DNA of 64,000 bases from positions 124,001-188,000 of the forward strand of contig NZ_JAQFIN010000003.1 of assembly GCF_029504695.1 (NCBI RefSeq). The letters run 5' to 3'. Shown one piece after another: positions 33,751 through 42,707 of the stretch. Positions within the stretch are counted from its first letter, which is position 1, and the number at the start of each line of letters is the position of its first letter. The stretch comes from Parabacteroides sp. PF5-6 (GTDB taxonomy: Bacteria; Bacteroidota; Bacteroidia; Bacteroidales; Tannerellaceae). Position numbers and translations under genes: made by a program. The notes under the pieces were generated by a model. It ran no database searches and was not told where the DNA came from. It was given only the letters and a program-made list of their open reading frames with translations.

Positions 33751-34047
33751 TGTTTTCTTACTTTATATATAATTACTTCTATTCTTTTCACTCCTATCTT
33801 GATGTGGGACTGGCCCAAAAGTCTTTCATTTGCACACCGATTACTTTGGGGTCAGCCTCAGCTTTGGAAACCGCCACAAAGGTATAAAATAATTCTTTTA
33901 GTCTGTGTGCCTTACGACGGCTTCGCTTGGATCTTTTCATTCCCCGCGCAGCAGGGCAGATCCGACCGTGATCTCCCTGCGGCAGTACACCGGTAACCTT
34001 CCCCAAGACTACCGTTTTTTTCGGGTCATTCACCCAGGGAAAAAAGA
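33751..34047. other. gene-free stretch with an unexplained GC-richer block
   Basis: Between proS and the 22-bp array. The block 33794-34030 is more GC-rich than usual spacers and holds open but unrecognised short frames on both strands; on the minus strand a candidate of about 47 codons begins MKRSKRSRRKAHRLKEL. I see no promoter, signal or known family and do not call it a gene. It may be a remnant or part of a dispersed element. Confidence 0.3.
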
Positions 34048-34157
34048 GTGCTGATAGATGTCGACACTTGTGCCGATAATTGTCGACACTTGTGCTGATA
34101 ATTATCGGCACTTGTGCTGATAACTATCGGCACTTGTGCTGATAACTATCGGCACTT
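34048..34157. repeat. tandem array, five 22-bp palindromic units (TGATAATTATC family)
   Basis: Units start at 34048, 34070, 34092, 34114 and 34136. The last two are identical, and the middle one is identical to the unit at 2820 in the first array. All are variants of GTGCCGATAATTATCGGCAC plus two bases. Both arrays are preceded by the short string CCCAGGG. The remaining 34158-34376 shows no gene. Confidence 0.9.
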
Positions 34158-34376
34158 TTAGAGTCTGGCAATTTGAAAGAAATAATCCGGCTAATTGGGG
34201 ATCATTCCAGAAACTTGTGGCGTTGAAATTCGTCTGCGTCATCTGCGAATTTTATTATCATCGAGAAGGAAGTTCTCCACAATATTTGCTTTACGCTTCG
34301 CTAAGCGACCTTCGGTTCGGGGTGATCCGTGATCCTGACTGATCTAAAGTGGAGGCAAAGTGGTTTTAAAACAAAA

Positions 34377-34397
34377 AAGCCGCTATTTAAGCGACTT
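34377..34397 (-). terminator. terminator after tRNA-Arg
   Basis: On the minus strand AAGTCGCT pairs with AGCGGCTT (one G-T pair) around a 5-base loop, followed by TTTTGTTTT. Confidence 0.7.
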
Positions 34398-34403
34398 TCG
34401 TTG

Positions 34404-34477
34404 TGATTCGGTTGGGATTCGAACCCAAGACCCACAGCTTAGAAGGCTGTTGCTCTATCCAACTGAGCTACCGAACC
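34404..34477 (-). tRNA. tRNA-Arg(UCU)
   Basis: A complete 74-nt cloverleaf. The acceptor stem pairs GGTTCGG with CCGAATC (one G-T), discriminator A. The D arm is AGCTCAGTTGGATAGAGC and the T arm holds GGGTTCGAATCCC. The anticodon stem-loop ACAGC-CTTCTAA-GCTGT gives the anticodon TCT, which reads AGA/AGG arginine codons. CCA is not encoded in the gene. Confidence 0.97.
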
Positions 34478-34573
34478 GGCCTTTTCGGGGGGCAAAGGTA
34501 GTATTTTTATTTGGAAATGCAAACGGGAGATAGAAAAAGTTAAATGGAGCTTTCCCCTGTTCCATTCAAGGAA

Positions 34574-36361
34574 TTACAACAAACGGCCGACCGGATAACG
34601 GTTGACTCCGACCTCAACGGTTTCGCGCACCTTCTGCATAAAGAAGTGTAAGATGGCGACCGGATCGTTGGCAAAGGCAGGGTCGTTCCGCTTCTTTTCC
34701 TCAAATTCCTTTTGCAATTGCGGATCTTTGGCCATCATTTCCCGGCCTTTGACTTCCATATATTTCAGGCTGATCCAAAACTCATTGGGTGCTTTGATGT
34801 AACTATTAAAGAATCCCCAATAGACCAGGGAGGTCGGAGACTTAGGTTCCAACAGGTGGGCAACTATTTTCACTTTAGGCTGGGCGGTTGGAATCAACAC
34901 ATCGCCTTGATGATACGAAATCGTTTCCTGAACAGGGATATAGTCGGTCGTCAGGGTGATCCGTCCTTCATAAGGCGATTTCGACCATTCGGAATGTGTG
35001 AAATGGTAAGTCTCTACCATTATTAATGTATCTCTTTCCAGACGTTGATATTGAATACCATGCACATCCAAGAGCGCGATCACCTCCTGGTGCTCGCGCG
35101 GCAGGATATAGGCTTCGGGCAACCGGATCTTGTTCTCTCCCCGGAAAGAGGTGAAAAGCCAGTAATCGTAGGTGACAGGTGAGTCATAATCGTAATACGT
35201 CCACAGTCCACCGGACATCTCACTTCGGACTGTCGTATCTTTCCAGGCCAGGAAATCAGTCTTTTCCGCCTGCTTCCGGTCGTGGGCAAACTCCAACGGC
35301 AGAGAGTCTTTCCGGAATGCAGCCGAAGCGACATAGTCGTCCGCCTTGCGCACCTCTTCCCGGAAGATCTCTTTATACTCTCCGGCAATCGCCATCGCAT
35401 GTTTGAGGTAAAGATAGGAGGCATTCACCCGTTCTTTATAAGGCTTATAGATATGATTTTCGACAAGCAGGCCGATCCGGTTGTTTGCCGAAGCATAACC
35501 GTTGGAATACTGCGGAGCAAACACATCGGGCAATACAGCAGTGCCGTAACCGGGCACGTCTTCGGTGGAATAATAATACGGGAAAATCGGATAACCGGCC
35601 GCTTGCATCCGCTCTTTCAGTTCGGTTTCGAACGTATTCCGGCTCCAGTCGAGCATATTGGGTGCCAGAAACTCACAATGTTCCAAGCCATAGGTAGAGA
35701 CGTATTGGAAGTCGGCGCCATTGGTCACATGGATATCGATAAACAGCTCCGGCATCCATTGGCTGTAGAGCTGCAACAAAGCGCGTGTTTCCGGCGCATC
35801 CGCTTTGATAAAGTCGCGGTTCATATTCAACCGTTGGGCGGTGAAGCGGGAACCGACCTCGACCGGTCCGTTCTGGTTGATCCGGTAGTGCTCGCCAAAG
35901 TCTTCATGCCCGTCTACATTCATGATCGGGATAAAAAGGAAAGAGACGTCATCCAACAATCCTTCGTGTTGGCCATACAAAGCCAGGTCGCGGATAAACA
36001 TCAAACCGGCATCCTTGCCATCCGGTTCGCCGGCATGGATACAGGCTTCGGCCAAAACGATCACGCGTCCTTTCGCCCGGATCTTCTCCGGCGAAGTCAA
36101 ACCGTCTTTATCCACAATAAGTAAAGGGATCTCTCTTCCCTGCGGAGAACGTCCGATAGTGGTATAATGAATCAATGGAGAATGTTGATCCAATAATTTG
36201 CAATAGGCAACGGTCTCTGCATAGCTGGGTGTCCGGTTGTAATCGTTCTTCTCATAATAGGTCAGAAACAATTCTTTGTCCAGCGGTTTCTGTCCGCACG
36301 CGGTGATCAATAAAAGAATAAGAGTAAGAATGGGAATGGTGGCGTTAACTAATCGGTTCAT
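34574..36361 (-). CDS. M14-family zinc carboxypeptidase, lipoprotein
   Basis: 595 residues. The signal peptide ends in a lipobox (LLITACGQK), so the protein is a lipoprotein. The zinc site H-x2-E is in ACIHAGEPDGKDAG, the third ligand is in FIDIHVTNGADF, and RLNMNRDFIKADAPET supplies the substrate-binding Arg. The catalytic Glu should lie in the GLLVENHIYKPY region. About 250 further residues form a C-terminal beta-rich domain. It probably trims peptides in the periplasm or at the outer surface. It is 33 bp downstream of the tamL gene on the same strand and may be co-transcribed. Confidence 0.88.
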   Translation of the reverse strand: MNRLVNATIPILTLILLLITACGQKPLDKELFLTYYEKNDYNRTPSYAETVAYCKLLDQHSPLIHYTTIGRSPQGREIPLLIVDKDGLTSPEKIRAKGRVIVLAEACIHAGEPDGKDAGLMFIRDLALYGQHEGLLDDVSFLFIPIMNVDGHEDFGEHYRINQNGPVEVGSRFTAQRLNMNRDFIKADAPETRALLQLYSQWMPELFIDIHVTNGADFQYVSTYGLEHCEFLAPNMLDWSRNTFETELKERMQAAGYPIFPYYYSTEDVPGYGTAVLPDVFAPQYSNGYASANNRIGLLVENHIYKPYKERVNASYLYLKHAMAIAGEYKEIFREEVRKADDYVASAAFRKDSLPLEFAHDRKQAEKTDFLAWKDTTVRSEMSGGLWTYYDYDSPVTYDYWLFTSFRGENKIRLPEAYILPREHQEVIALLDVHGIQYQRLERDTLIMVETYHFTHSEWSKSPYEGRITLTTDYIPVQETISYHQGDVLIPTAQPKVKIVAHLLEPKSPTSLVYWGFFNSYIKAPNEFWISLKYMEVKGREMMAKDPQLQKEFEEKKRNDPAFANDPVAILHFFMQKVRETVEVGVNRYPVGRLL

Positions 36362-36394
36362 ATTGTTTAGATTTAATATTCAGCTTTTTACGTA

Positions 36395-38734
36395 TCAGAA
36401 TGGATAGCCGACGGCAAAATGCCAGGCAAAGTTCTTCCCGAAGTTCGGATGGGATATCGCCCATCGCTTACTGCCTCGTTCCTGCGGATTATAGGCTTTG
36501 AAACCGGTATCAAATCGTAACAGGAAGAAATCGAAGTCCAAACGCAGTCCTAACCCATAGGAAACAGCGATTTCTTTATAGAAGCGGGAGAAGTCGAAGT
36601 TGCCGTCAGGCTGATCGACATACGGCCGGATGGTCCAGATATTACCGGCATCCACATAAGCGGCCAATTCAAATTTCCAGAACAGCTTGGTCCGGTATTC
36701 CACATTCAGGTCCAACCGGACATCCCCTACCTGATAAGCAAAACTGGTCGTATCGTTCACCGCCATACTTCCCGGGCCGAGATCGCGCACCGACCATCCG
36801 CGGACACTGTTCGCGCCGCCGGAGAAATAACGCCGTTCGAAAGGCAACATCTCCGCATTTCCATAAGGCACACCGACGCCCACACCGACATGAAAAGCCA
36901 GGCGGCTTCGGTTGTCTAACACGATTCCCCGGCTAACATCGATATCAGCTTTAACAAATTGCGAGTAGTTTGTCCCGAACAGGCTATACCGCCCGTTGCT
37001 ATCTTTCGAGGATTTCGTCAGATTGGATAAGGCATACAGAACATTCCCGGCAGTCTCGACGGAAACACGCAGGGAATGGGTATTTCGCATCCGGTTCTGT
37101 GGCGAATAGTTATTAAAAGAATACGTATATCCGGTCGCAACAATAAACTGATCGGTATAATTATAGCGCAGAAGCGCCTCGGGAAGGCTGTTTTTAAAAT
37201 CCGGATCGATGGAGGGCAACAAAACATAATCCACATCCAACAGCTTAAACGTATGACGCGCCAAGACATTACTCCGATCCTGCCAGATATAGTTCCATGA
37301 TCCGGAGAAAATAGAACGTTCGTATTCCGGCCGGTCCTGTTTATTATAGCTTAAACGCAATTCGGTAGACGCCCTCAGCCGGCGTTTGAAATCATAGTCC
37401 AGAAACGGAAAAAGAAAACGGGGGAATAAAATCGAAGCCTCTCCCCCATACTCCCAATAACTATCCGAGCCGCCCAACGATTCATAAGCGCCACGTATAC
37501 GTGCCGAGAACACTTCCGCTCCCCGGAAGATATTACGGTGCTGATACGAGAGGCTCGAAGCAAAACCTAAATCGCCGGCATTATTGGTTCCTTCGACATC
37601 GAAACCAATGCTTTGCGGTTTGGAGAAAGAAGTTTGCACGATACAATCCAGTTTCAGGCTGTCGTTCTCTTCATATTCGGTGAAACGCAGGTTGACATTC
37701 TTCAGTGCCCGCAACGAAGTCAGGGCGGAATAGGTCTGCTCCACATTGCGTTCATTATACAACTGTCCCGGCGAAAGATAAACGGCATCACGCAAAACGT
37801 TGGAACGGATATTCTTTCCCCGCTGGCCGTATATGATCGTGAGCGCCTTGTTTTTGACTGTGTCGGTCGGGATAAAGCGGGTACTCAGGTTATCATCCAA
37901 CGCATTATAATCGGTCAAGATGGATACATTATTTATATAATACTGCCGATGAGGAACCTCCGTCACCGATCCATCCGCATGATATTTGCGGAAAGGTTTG
38001 AGCACCAGATCGACATCCACCAGGTGTTGATTGTGTGTGCTGTCGGCCAGGTAACCCAGATGGTCGCGGTTAAAGGCATAATAGCCTCTTCGGCGCAAGA
38101 GGGAAGTTGCTCGTTGTCGTTCTTCGTCCAACACATCCCGGTCGAACAGATTGCCTTCTTTGATCAGAGGGGTGAAATTCTCTGAAGCCGAACGGAAAGT
38201 ATTGCTCAATGCCGAGCGCTTGACCGGAGTCAGATGAATGATACTATCGATCCGGGCATCGTCCACGCGGGAGTTATATTCCCCGATCCGGTAAGGCTCA
38301 TTCGATGTGATATGGTAGGTCACCACCGCTTTCTTCCGGCGGGTGGTATCGATCGACGAGGTCAGTCCGGCATCGATATATCCTTTGTTAAAGAGGAAAC
38401 GGCCCAATTCGGCCTGCGATTGCTCCACCAGCATCGAGTCGAGGATCACGGGAGCTTCGCCGATCCTTCTCAATTGTTTATTGAACCAATTGTTCGCATT
38501 ACGCCCCGACCAGTTATACACATACAACTGCCATTTGACCAGACCGAACAATTTGAAATTAGGTTGCTGACGCACATAGGAGTTTAATTCGGAAGTGCCG
38601 AAGTCCGGATTATCCGATTCGATGACGACCTTATCCAGCAGGTATTGATCGCCTTCCACAAATTTCGTTGTGCTGCACGAAGCCAACAAAAACAAAAGGA
38701 CACTCATCGAAACTATACGCCGGATAACCTTCAT
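36395..38734 (-). CDS. tamL: TamL-like BamA-superfamily outer-membrane lipoprotein
   Basis: 779 residues. An N-terminal lipobox (LLFLLASCSTTKF) marks the lipoprotein TamA variant seen in Bacteroidetes. POTRA-like repeats run over about residues 30-340 and a D15/Omp85 barrel over the C-terminal half (GFDVEGTNNAGDLGFASSLSYQH, RYFSGGANSVRGWSVRDLGPG with the conserved RGW-type L6 motif, terminal FAVGYPF with C-terminal Phe). It inserts or transports envelope proteins together with TamB, whose gene is not here. Its promoter is a dispersed repeat copy at 38758-38824. Confidence 0.88.
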   Translation of the reverse strand: MKVIRRIVSMSVLLFLLASCSTTKFVEGDQYLLDKVVIESDNPDFGTSELNSYVRQQPNFKLFGLVKWQLYVYNWSGRNANNWFNKQLRRIGEAPVILDSMLVEQSQAELGRFLFNKGYIDAGLTSSIDTTRRKKAVVTYHITSNEPYRIGEYNSRVDDARIDSIIHLTPVKRSALSNTFRSASENFTPLIKEGNLFDRDVLDEERQRATSLLRRRGYYAFNRDHLGYLADSTHNQHLVDVDLVLKPFRKYHADGSVTEVPHRQYYINNVSILTDYNALDDNLSTRFIPTDTVKNKALTIIYGQRGKNIRSNVLRDAVYLSPGQLYNERNVEQTYSALTSLRALKNVNLRFTEYEENDSLKLDCIVQTSFSKPQSIGFDVEGTNNAGDLGFASSLSYQHRNIFRGAEVFSARIRGAYESLGGSDSYWEYGGEASILFPRFLFPFLDYDFKRRLRASTELRLSYNKQDRPEYERSIFSGSWNYIWQDRSNVLARHTFKLLDVDYVLLPSIDPDFKNSLPEALLRYNYTDQFIVATGYTYSFNNYSPQNRMRNTHSLRVSVETAGNVLYALSNLTKSSKDSNGRYSLFGTNYSQFVKADIDVSRGIVLDNRSRLAFHVGVGVGVPYGNAEMLPFERRYFSGGANSVRGWSVRDLGPGSMAVNDTTSFAYQVGDVRLDLNVEYRTKLFWKFELAAYVDAGNIWTIRPYVDQPDGNFDFSRFYKEIAVSYGLGLRLDFDFFLLRFDTGFKAYNPQERGSKRWAISHPNFGKNFAWHFAVGYPF

Positions 38735-38757
38735 TATATTTTATTTAGAAGCGGGAG

Positions 38758-38824
38758 CAAAGATAGTGAAAGCCGAGCGCAGAAGCAAACTTGTTTGCTT
38801 ATGCCGAGGCGCATCCTATCTTCG
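38758..38824 (-). repeat. dispersed promoter-bearing repeat, copy 2 (plus fragment at 38836-38852)
   Basis: On the minus strand it reads TTTG (38786-38789), a 20-bp spacer, then TATCTTTG (38758-38765), 24 bp before the tamL ATG. It shares GATAGTGAAAGCCGA and GAGGCGCATCCT with copy 1 at 20181-20240. Its ends CAAAGATAG and CTATCTT are inverted, and AAGCAAACTTGTTTGCTT forms an internal hairpin. A truncated copy starting CAAAGATAGTGAAAGCC follows at 38836. Confidence 0.75.
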
Positions 38825-38886
38825 ATTTGCAGGAACAAAGATAGTGAAAGCCAGAAGAATTTTACTTGAATTAAAATAAAAACGGC

Positions 38887-38894
38887 TACTTTTG
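38887..38894 (+). promoter_or_regulatory. promoter TTG-N18-TACTTTTG for the RNA methyltransferase
   Basis: TACTTTTG, 25 bp before the ATG at 38919, with TTG 18 bp upstream. Confidence 0.6.
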
Positions 38895-38918
38895 CTATTT
38901 AAATAAGGATAATACAGG

Positions 38919-39701
38919 ATGGTAAGTAAGACGAAATTAAAATATATACGCTCGTTGGAGCTCAAAAAACACCGCAACGAAGAGGGCGTTTTCCTTGCGG
39001 AAGGGAATAAACTGGTTGCCGATCTGTTGTATGCTTTCGAGAGCGAACTGATCATCGCCAAACCTTCATGGATGGCTACCCAGGGAGATATCCCGGCCAA
39101 AGAACTGTTGATTGCCGACGAAGAAGACATCCGCAAAGCCAGCCTGTTGAAAACACCCCAGGATGTGATTGCCGTGTTTAAACAACCCCAATGGAATATC
39201 GAAGAAATATGTCCGCAGCAGCAGCTCGTCCTTGCACTCGACGGCATACAGGATCCGGGCAACCTGGGCACGATCATACGCATCGCGGATTGGTTCGGCA
39301 TCGAACATCTGGTTTGCCACACGGATACCGTCGATGTCTTTAACCCCAAAGTGGTGCAGGCCACCATGGGCAGCCTCGCCCGGGTGAAGGTACATTATAC
39401 CGATCTGGAAATTTATCTGACTCAACAAAAAGAAGCCGACATCCCCCTCTACGGTACCTTCCTGGATGGCGAGAATATGTATGAAAAGGAATTATCGACC
39501 CACGGCATCCTCGTTATGGGTAATGAAGGGAATGGCATACGTCCGACTATCCTGCCGCTGGTGAACGAAAAACTATTTATCCCCAACTACCCGATAGGCC
39601 GCGAGACCTCCGAATCATTGAACGTCGCCATGGCAACCGCCATCGTCTGTGCCGAATTCCGCAGAAGGGTTAGTGAAACCCCGTCATGCCGGCCTTGGTG
39701 A
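38919..39701 (+). CDS. TrmH/SpoU-family RNA 2'-O-methyltransferase
   Basis: 260 residues. The SPOUT knot motifs are present: motif 1 LALDGIQDPGNLGTIIRIADW with the catalytic Arg, motif 2 GILVMGNEGNGIRP, motif 3 IPNYPIGRETSESLNVAMATAI. A short N-terminal substrate-binding domain (KKHRNEEGVFLAEGNKLVADLL) matches the SpoU_sub_bind type. It methylates a ribose 2'-OH in rRNA or tRNA using SAM. Divergent from tamL. Confidence 0.92.
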   Translation: MVSKTKLKYIRSLELKKHRNEEGVFLAEGNKLVADLLYAFESELIIAKPSWMATQGDIPAKELLIADEEDIRKASLLKTPQDVIAVFKQPQWNIEEICPQQQLVLALDGIQDPGNLGTIIRIADWFGIEHLVCHTDTVDVFNPKVVQATMGSLARVKVHYTDLEIYLTQQKEADIPLYGTFLDGENMYEKELSTHGILVMGNEGNGIRPTILPLVNEKLFIPNYPIGRETSESLNVAMATAIVCAEFRRRVSETPSCRPW

Positions 39702-39792
39702 AATCATTCATTTTTCACACGATTTGAAAACGATCGAAAAGCTTGTCTTTGCTTTTCTGGCCTCAAAAAAGACAATAAATGACAAAAATAAA

Positions 39793-39800
39793 TAACTTTG
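39793..39800 (+). promoter_or_regulatory. -7 box TAACTTTG for the orphan histidine kinase
   Basis: TAACTTTG, 51 bp before the ATG at 39852. No clear upstream TTTG at standard spacing. Confidence 0.5.
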
Positions 39801-39851
39801 TGATCTTCCCGTTGGGAAATAAATATTCATCGGAATAAAAGGCAATGAGAT

Positions 39852-41993
39852 ATGAAAGAATCGAGGGATGATGAAGCCCCAAAAGATATGCTTTCCACGA
39901 AAGCAAATGCAGAGATGTTAACCTTCCGCAAATTAGTTTCCCGGTTGTTGAACCTGTTTATGCATTCGCGTGACCGGGATACGGTAAACACCGCCCTTTC
40001 GCTTGTTTTATCTTTTCTGCAAGCCGACCGGATCAGCTTGCGGGTGTTCGACCGGAATTTTATCGACGAAGACTTTTCGTATACCGTGACCCGCCAGGGG
40101 CTGGCCACTCCCCTACGCGCGCTTCCGGAGATCCTGAAAGAAAAAGATCCGACCTATTCCCAACTGATCGAACAACTGGTCGCACTGCTTAAGACGGGCA
40201 AAGAACTGGTGGTGGACAATGTCAATCAATTGCCTGCCGAGTTGGCATTTAGCCATCGGCTGACTGAAGAGCTGATTCGTACGAATGAAACCAAGTCGTG
40301 CCTGACGCTTCCGACCTACAGCCGGGAAGTGGTCAATGGTTATATCATGATCGATTTTGTCGATCATTATCATACGTGGAAGCGGGCAGAGATCGAAAAT
40401 ATGCGGGTGGTCTGCGAGATCTTCTCCAACACGATCGACCATGAGAGGGTGTATAAGGAACGGGAGATATCGGCGCTGAAAACATTGAAAAACGAGGTAT
40501 TGCTCAACCTGATCTTCCAGAAGCTGCCGATCGGCGTCGAGCTCTACGACGAGAAAGGCATACTGACACGGATCAATAAATCCGACCTGGCGATCTTCGG
40601 CATCACGGAAGAGAACGTGGTGGGCATCGTCGATCTGTTTCGCAATCCGATGATCACCGAAGAGCATAAACAACAGATCCAGCAAGGCATAGAGGTGGAG
40701 TTCGAGGTGGATTACAATTTCAAGGTGATCAGCGAAAACAAGTATTACGAAAGCGACTGCCCCGAGCAGCAAAAGCGGTTGATCTGTCGGATCATCCCGC
40801 TGATGGATACGTTCGATAATATCTTCGGTTACCTCTTCCTGGTCAACGATATCTCGGCAGACTACCAGCAGAAAAGAGAACTGGAATACAACCTGACCAA
40901 ACTGCGCATGGCGCTCGACACAGGCAAGGCGCTGATCTGGGAATACGATGTGGAAAATAACCAGCTTTCTTTCGACGATACCTTGACGGGCGATATCCGC
41001 TCCTGGATCTTTATGAATGCCGGCAACGACGATATGTTTACGTCCGAAGGGCAGATGCAAGGCGTGCATCCCGAAGATATGGACCGGTTCTACAACCAGG
41101 CAGTCACCCCGATCCTGAACGGAGAGATCAATCAGGTGACCATCACCTACCGCCAGTATATGAACGGGAAACTGGAATGGTTGACCAGCAACTTCCGGAG
41201 CACCCAAACGAAAGAGGGTAAAAAGCCGTCGAAGGTATTTTGTTATACCATGATCGTGACCGAACAGCATGAAACGGAATTGGAACTGGTCAAGATGAAA
41301 GAGGCCGACCGCTTGAAAACGGTCTTTATGGAAAACCTTAGTCACGAGATCCGCACCCCGCTGAACGCCATTGTCGGATTCTCCAATATCCTGGCCGAGG
41401 GCAACCATACGCCGGAGAATGAGGAGTTTATCCGGCTGATCCACGAGAACAACGAAACCTTATTGAACCTGGTCAGCAATATGCTCGACCTGTCGAAATT
41501 GGATGCCGGGGAGATCGAATACGTCTACCAGGATTTCGACCTCCAGAAGATGGGCGAAGAACTGTATCACCTCTATGCCCAGAAGAAGCAATCGGAGGTG
41601 ACGGCCACATTCCATTACAACCTGCCTTTCACCACCTGGTATTCGGATGAGAAACGGATGCGGCAAATCATATCCCTATTGTTGGACAACGCGGTGAAGT
41701 TTACGCAAAAAGGTGAGATCTCCCTTTCATTCGAAGCGGAAGAAGAGAAGCTGAAAGTGATAGTCAGCGACACGGGTATCGGTCTGACCGAAGAAGAGCG
41801 GAAGAATCTGTTCAGCCCTTTCTACCAGTCGGATACGTTTCAGAAAGGTGCCGGACTGGGTTTGCATATCTCCCAGAAACTGATCAAAGGGCTGGGTGGA
41901 ACAGTTTGTGTGGAATCGGAAAAGGATCGAGGATCCAAGTTTTGGTTTACCTTGCCGGCGACAAACACCGAACAGGTGCCTATCCCTCACTGA
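39852..41993 (+). CDS. soluble orphan GAF-PAS-PAS histidine kinase
   Basis: 713 residues with no membrane segment. Domains in order are a GAF-like module (about 30-205, ALSLVLSFLQADRISLRVFD, LTLPTYSREVVNGYIMIDF), a PAS (about 225-335, LPIGVELYDEKGILTRINKSDLAIFGI), a second PAS/PAC (about 340-475, KLRMALDTGKALIWEYDVEN), HisKA (FMENLSHEIRTPLNAIVGFSN, His about 498) and HATPase_c (LLLDNAVKFTQKG, VSDTGIGL, GAGLGLHISQ). No receiver or HTH domain and no response regulator next door, so its target is elsewhere. The signal is probably cytoplasmic, e.g. redox or small molecule. A strong terminator follows. Confidence 0.92.
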   Translation: MKESRDDEAPKDMLSTKANAEMLTFRKLVSRLLNLFMHSRDRDTVNTALSLVLSFLQADRISLRVFDRNFIDEDFSYTVTRQGLATPLRALPEILKEKDPTYSQLIEQLVALLKTGKELVVDNVNQLPAELAFSHRLTEELIRTNETKSCLTLPTYSREVVNGYIMIDFVDHYHTWKRAEIENMRVVCEIFSNTIDHERVYKEREISALKTLKNEVLLNLIFQKLPIGVELYDEKGILTRINKSDLAIFGITEENVVGIVDLFRNPMITEEHKQQIQQGIEVEFEVDYNFKVISENKYYESDCPEQQKRLICRIIPLMDTFDNIFGYLFLVNDISADYQQKRELEYNLTKLRMALDTGKALIWEYDVENNQLSFDDTLTGDIRSWIFMNAGNDDMFTSEGQMQGVHPEDMDRFYNQAVTPILNGEINQVTITYRQYMNGKLEWLTSNFRSTQTKEGKKPSKVFCYTMIVTEQHETELELVKMKEADRLKTVFMENLSHEIRTPLNAIVGFSNILAEGNHTPENEEFIRLIHENNETLLNLVSNMLDLSKLDAGEIEYVYQDFDLQKMGEELYHLYAQKKQSEVTATFHYNLPFTTWYSDEKRMRQIISLLLDNAVKFTQKGEISLSFEAEEEKLKVIVSDTGIGLTEEERKNLFSPFYQSDTFQKGAGLGLHISQKLIKGLGGTVCVESEKDRGSKFWFTLPATNTEQVPIPH

Positions 41994-42016
41994 GTCCGTG
42001 CCGTAACAAATAAAAA

Positions 42017-42059
42017 CAGAGGGCCGCTTCCCTGACGGGAGCGACCCTCTGCTTTTTTA
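42017..42059. terminator. bidirectional terminator
   Basis: CAGAGGGCCGCTTCC pairs with GGGAGCGACCCTCTG around CTGA, flanked by a T run on the + side (GCTTTTTTAT) and an A run on the other. It ends both the histidine kinase and the convergent thioredoxin-fold gene. Confidence 0.85.
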
Positions 42060-42569
42060 TTAGATTCGATCCAATGTTTCAGCCAGTTTCTCCGGAGTAA
42101 GATCATAAGCTACAATTACTCCTTTGTCGTTGATCAAATAATTCGTGAAGCCTTTATGCAGGCGATACTCCTTATACACGACTGACTCTCTTCCCTGTTC
42201 TTCCAGAAATTGCGTGGAGTGATCCAGCTTGTCGGTCTTGACTGTCTCGGTAAAGACCGCTTGGTTCTCGTCCAAAGATATCGAACGAACCCTCAATTTC
42301 TCAGAACCTGATTTGTTGATCTCATTCATTAAGCGAACATTACGGGCGCGTGATTCGGCATCATAGGCGGCCCAGAAATTCAATAGGGTGTAATGTCCTG
42401 AATGATTTTGGAAACGCAAATCTTCATCGTTCTCCAAAGACTTTATTCTCGGTGCTAAATCGCCGGGATTCAATCCCACTGTCGGCTTAGCTTCTTTTGA
42501 TCCGGAAGACATGATAACCATAGCGACCGAAGCAATGAGAACATAAGTTCTAACTCTCATATTTTGCAT
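42060..42569 (-). CDS. exported thioredoxin-fold protein without CxxC
   Basis: 169 residues with a signal peptide (MRVRTYVLIASVAMVIMSSG). The body has a TlpA/AhpC-TSA pattern: VGLNPGDLAPRIKSLEND, YTLLNFWAAYDAESRARN, FTNYLINDKGVIVAYDLTPEKL. The redox site, normally WCxxC after FWA, reads YDAES, so no disulfide chemistry is possible at this position. It may be a structural or ligand-binding relative. An unusual, highly structured leader of about 135 nt precedes it (see 42587-42700). Confidence 0.85.
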   Translation of the reverse strand: MQNMRVRTYVLIASVAMVIMSSGSKEAKPTVGLNPGDLAPRIKSLENDEDLRFQNHSGHYTLLNFWAAYDAESRARNVRLMNEINKSGSEKLRVRSISLDENQAVFTETVKTDKLDHSTQFLEEQGRESVVYKEYRLHKGFTNYLINDKGVIVAYDLTPEKLAETLDRI

Positions 42570-42586
42570 TTTACGTTAAACTTGAT

Positions 42587-42700
42587 CAGAATAAAGCCAT
42601 TTTCTTTTTACCTTAATCGCTTGAAGACTTTATTCTGACTCCTGATTTTCAGGATATAAACAGGAAACGTGCTCTTCGCTAAGAGGCTTTTCCCTGTTAA
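42587..42700 (-). promoter_or_regulatory. structured 5' leader with three hairpins
   Basis: On the minus strand, between the promoter at 42708 and the gene at 42569, three stems are predicted by eye: AACAGG...CCTGTT enclosing CTCTT-AGAG (42659-42698), TCCTGA-TTT-TCAGGA (42640-42654) and a perfect 10-bp pair CAGAATAAAG / CTTTATTCTG (42587-42596 with 42628-42637) that brackets the last 30 bases. Possibly a riboregulator or attenuator; no known riboswitch class is recognised. The rest of 42720-42898 shows no gene. Confidence 0.5.
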
Positions 42701-42707
42701 TCGGGTG

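Noticed and set aside
32263-33996. Open frame of 577 codons on the + strand over proS
   Set aside because: Antisense shadow of prolyl-tRNA synthetase with Phe/His-rich sequence typical of such shadows.
33794-34111. 105-codon minus-strand frame as a gene
   Set aside because: Its beginning lies in the 22-bp repeats and there is no promoter or family match; described only as an unassigned block.
2798-34157. Possible CRISPR arrays
   Set aside because: Units follow one another without spacers, are perfect palindromes, and no cas genes are present.
40113-41444. Open frame of 443 codons on the minus strand
   Set aside because: Antisense shadow of the histidine kinase.
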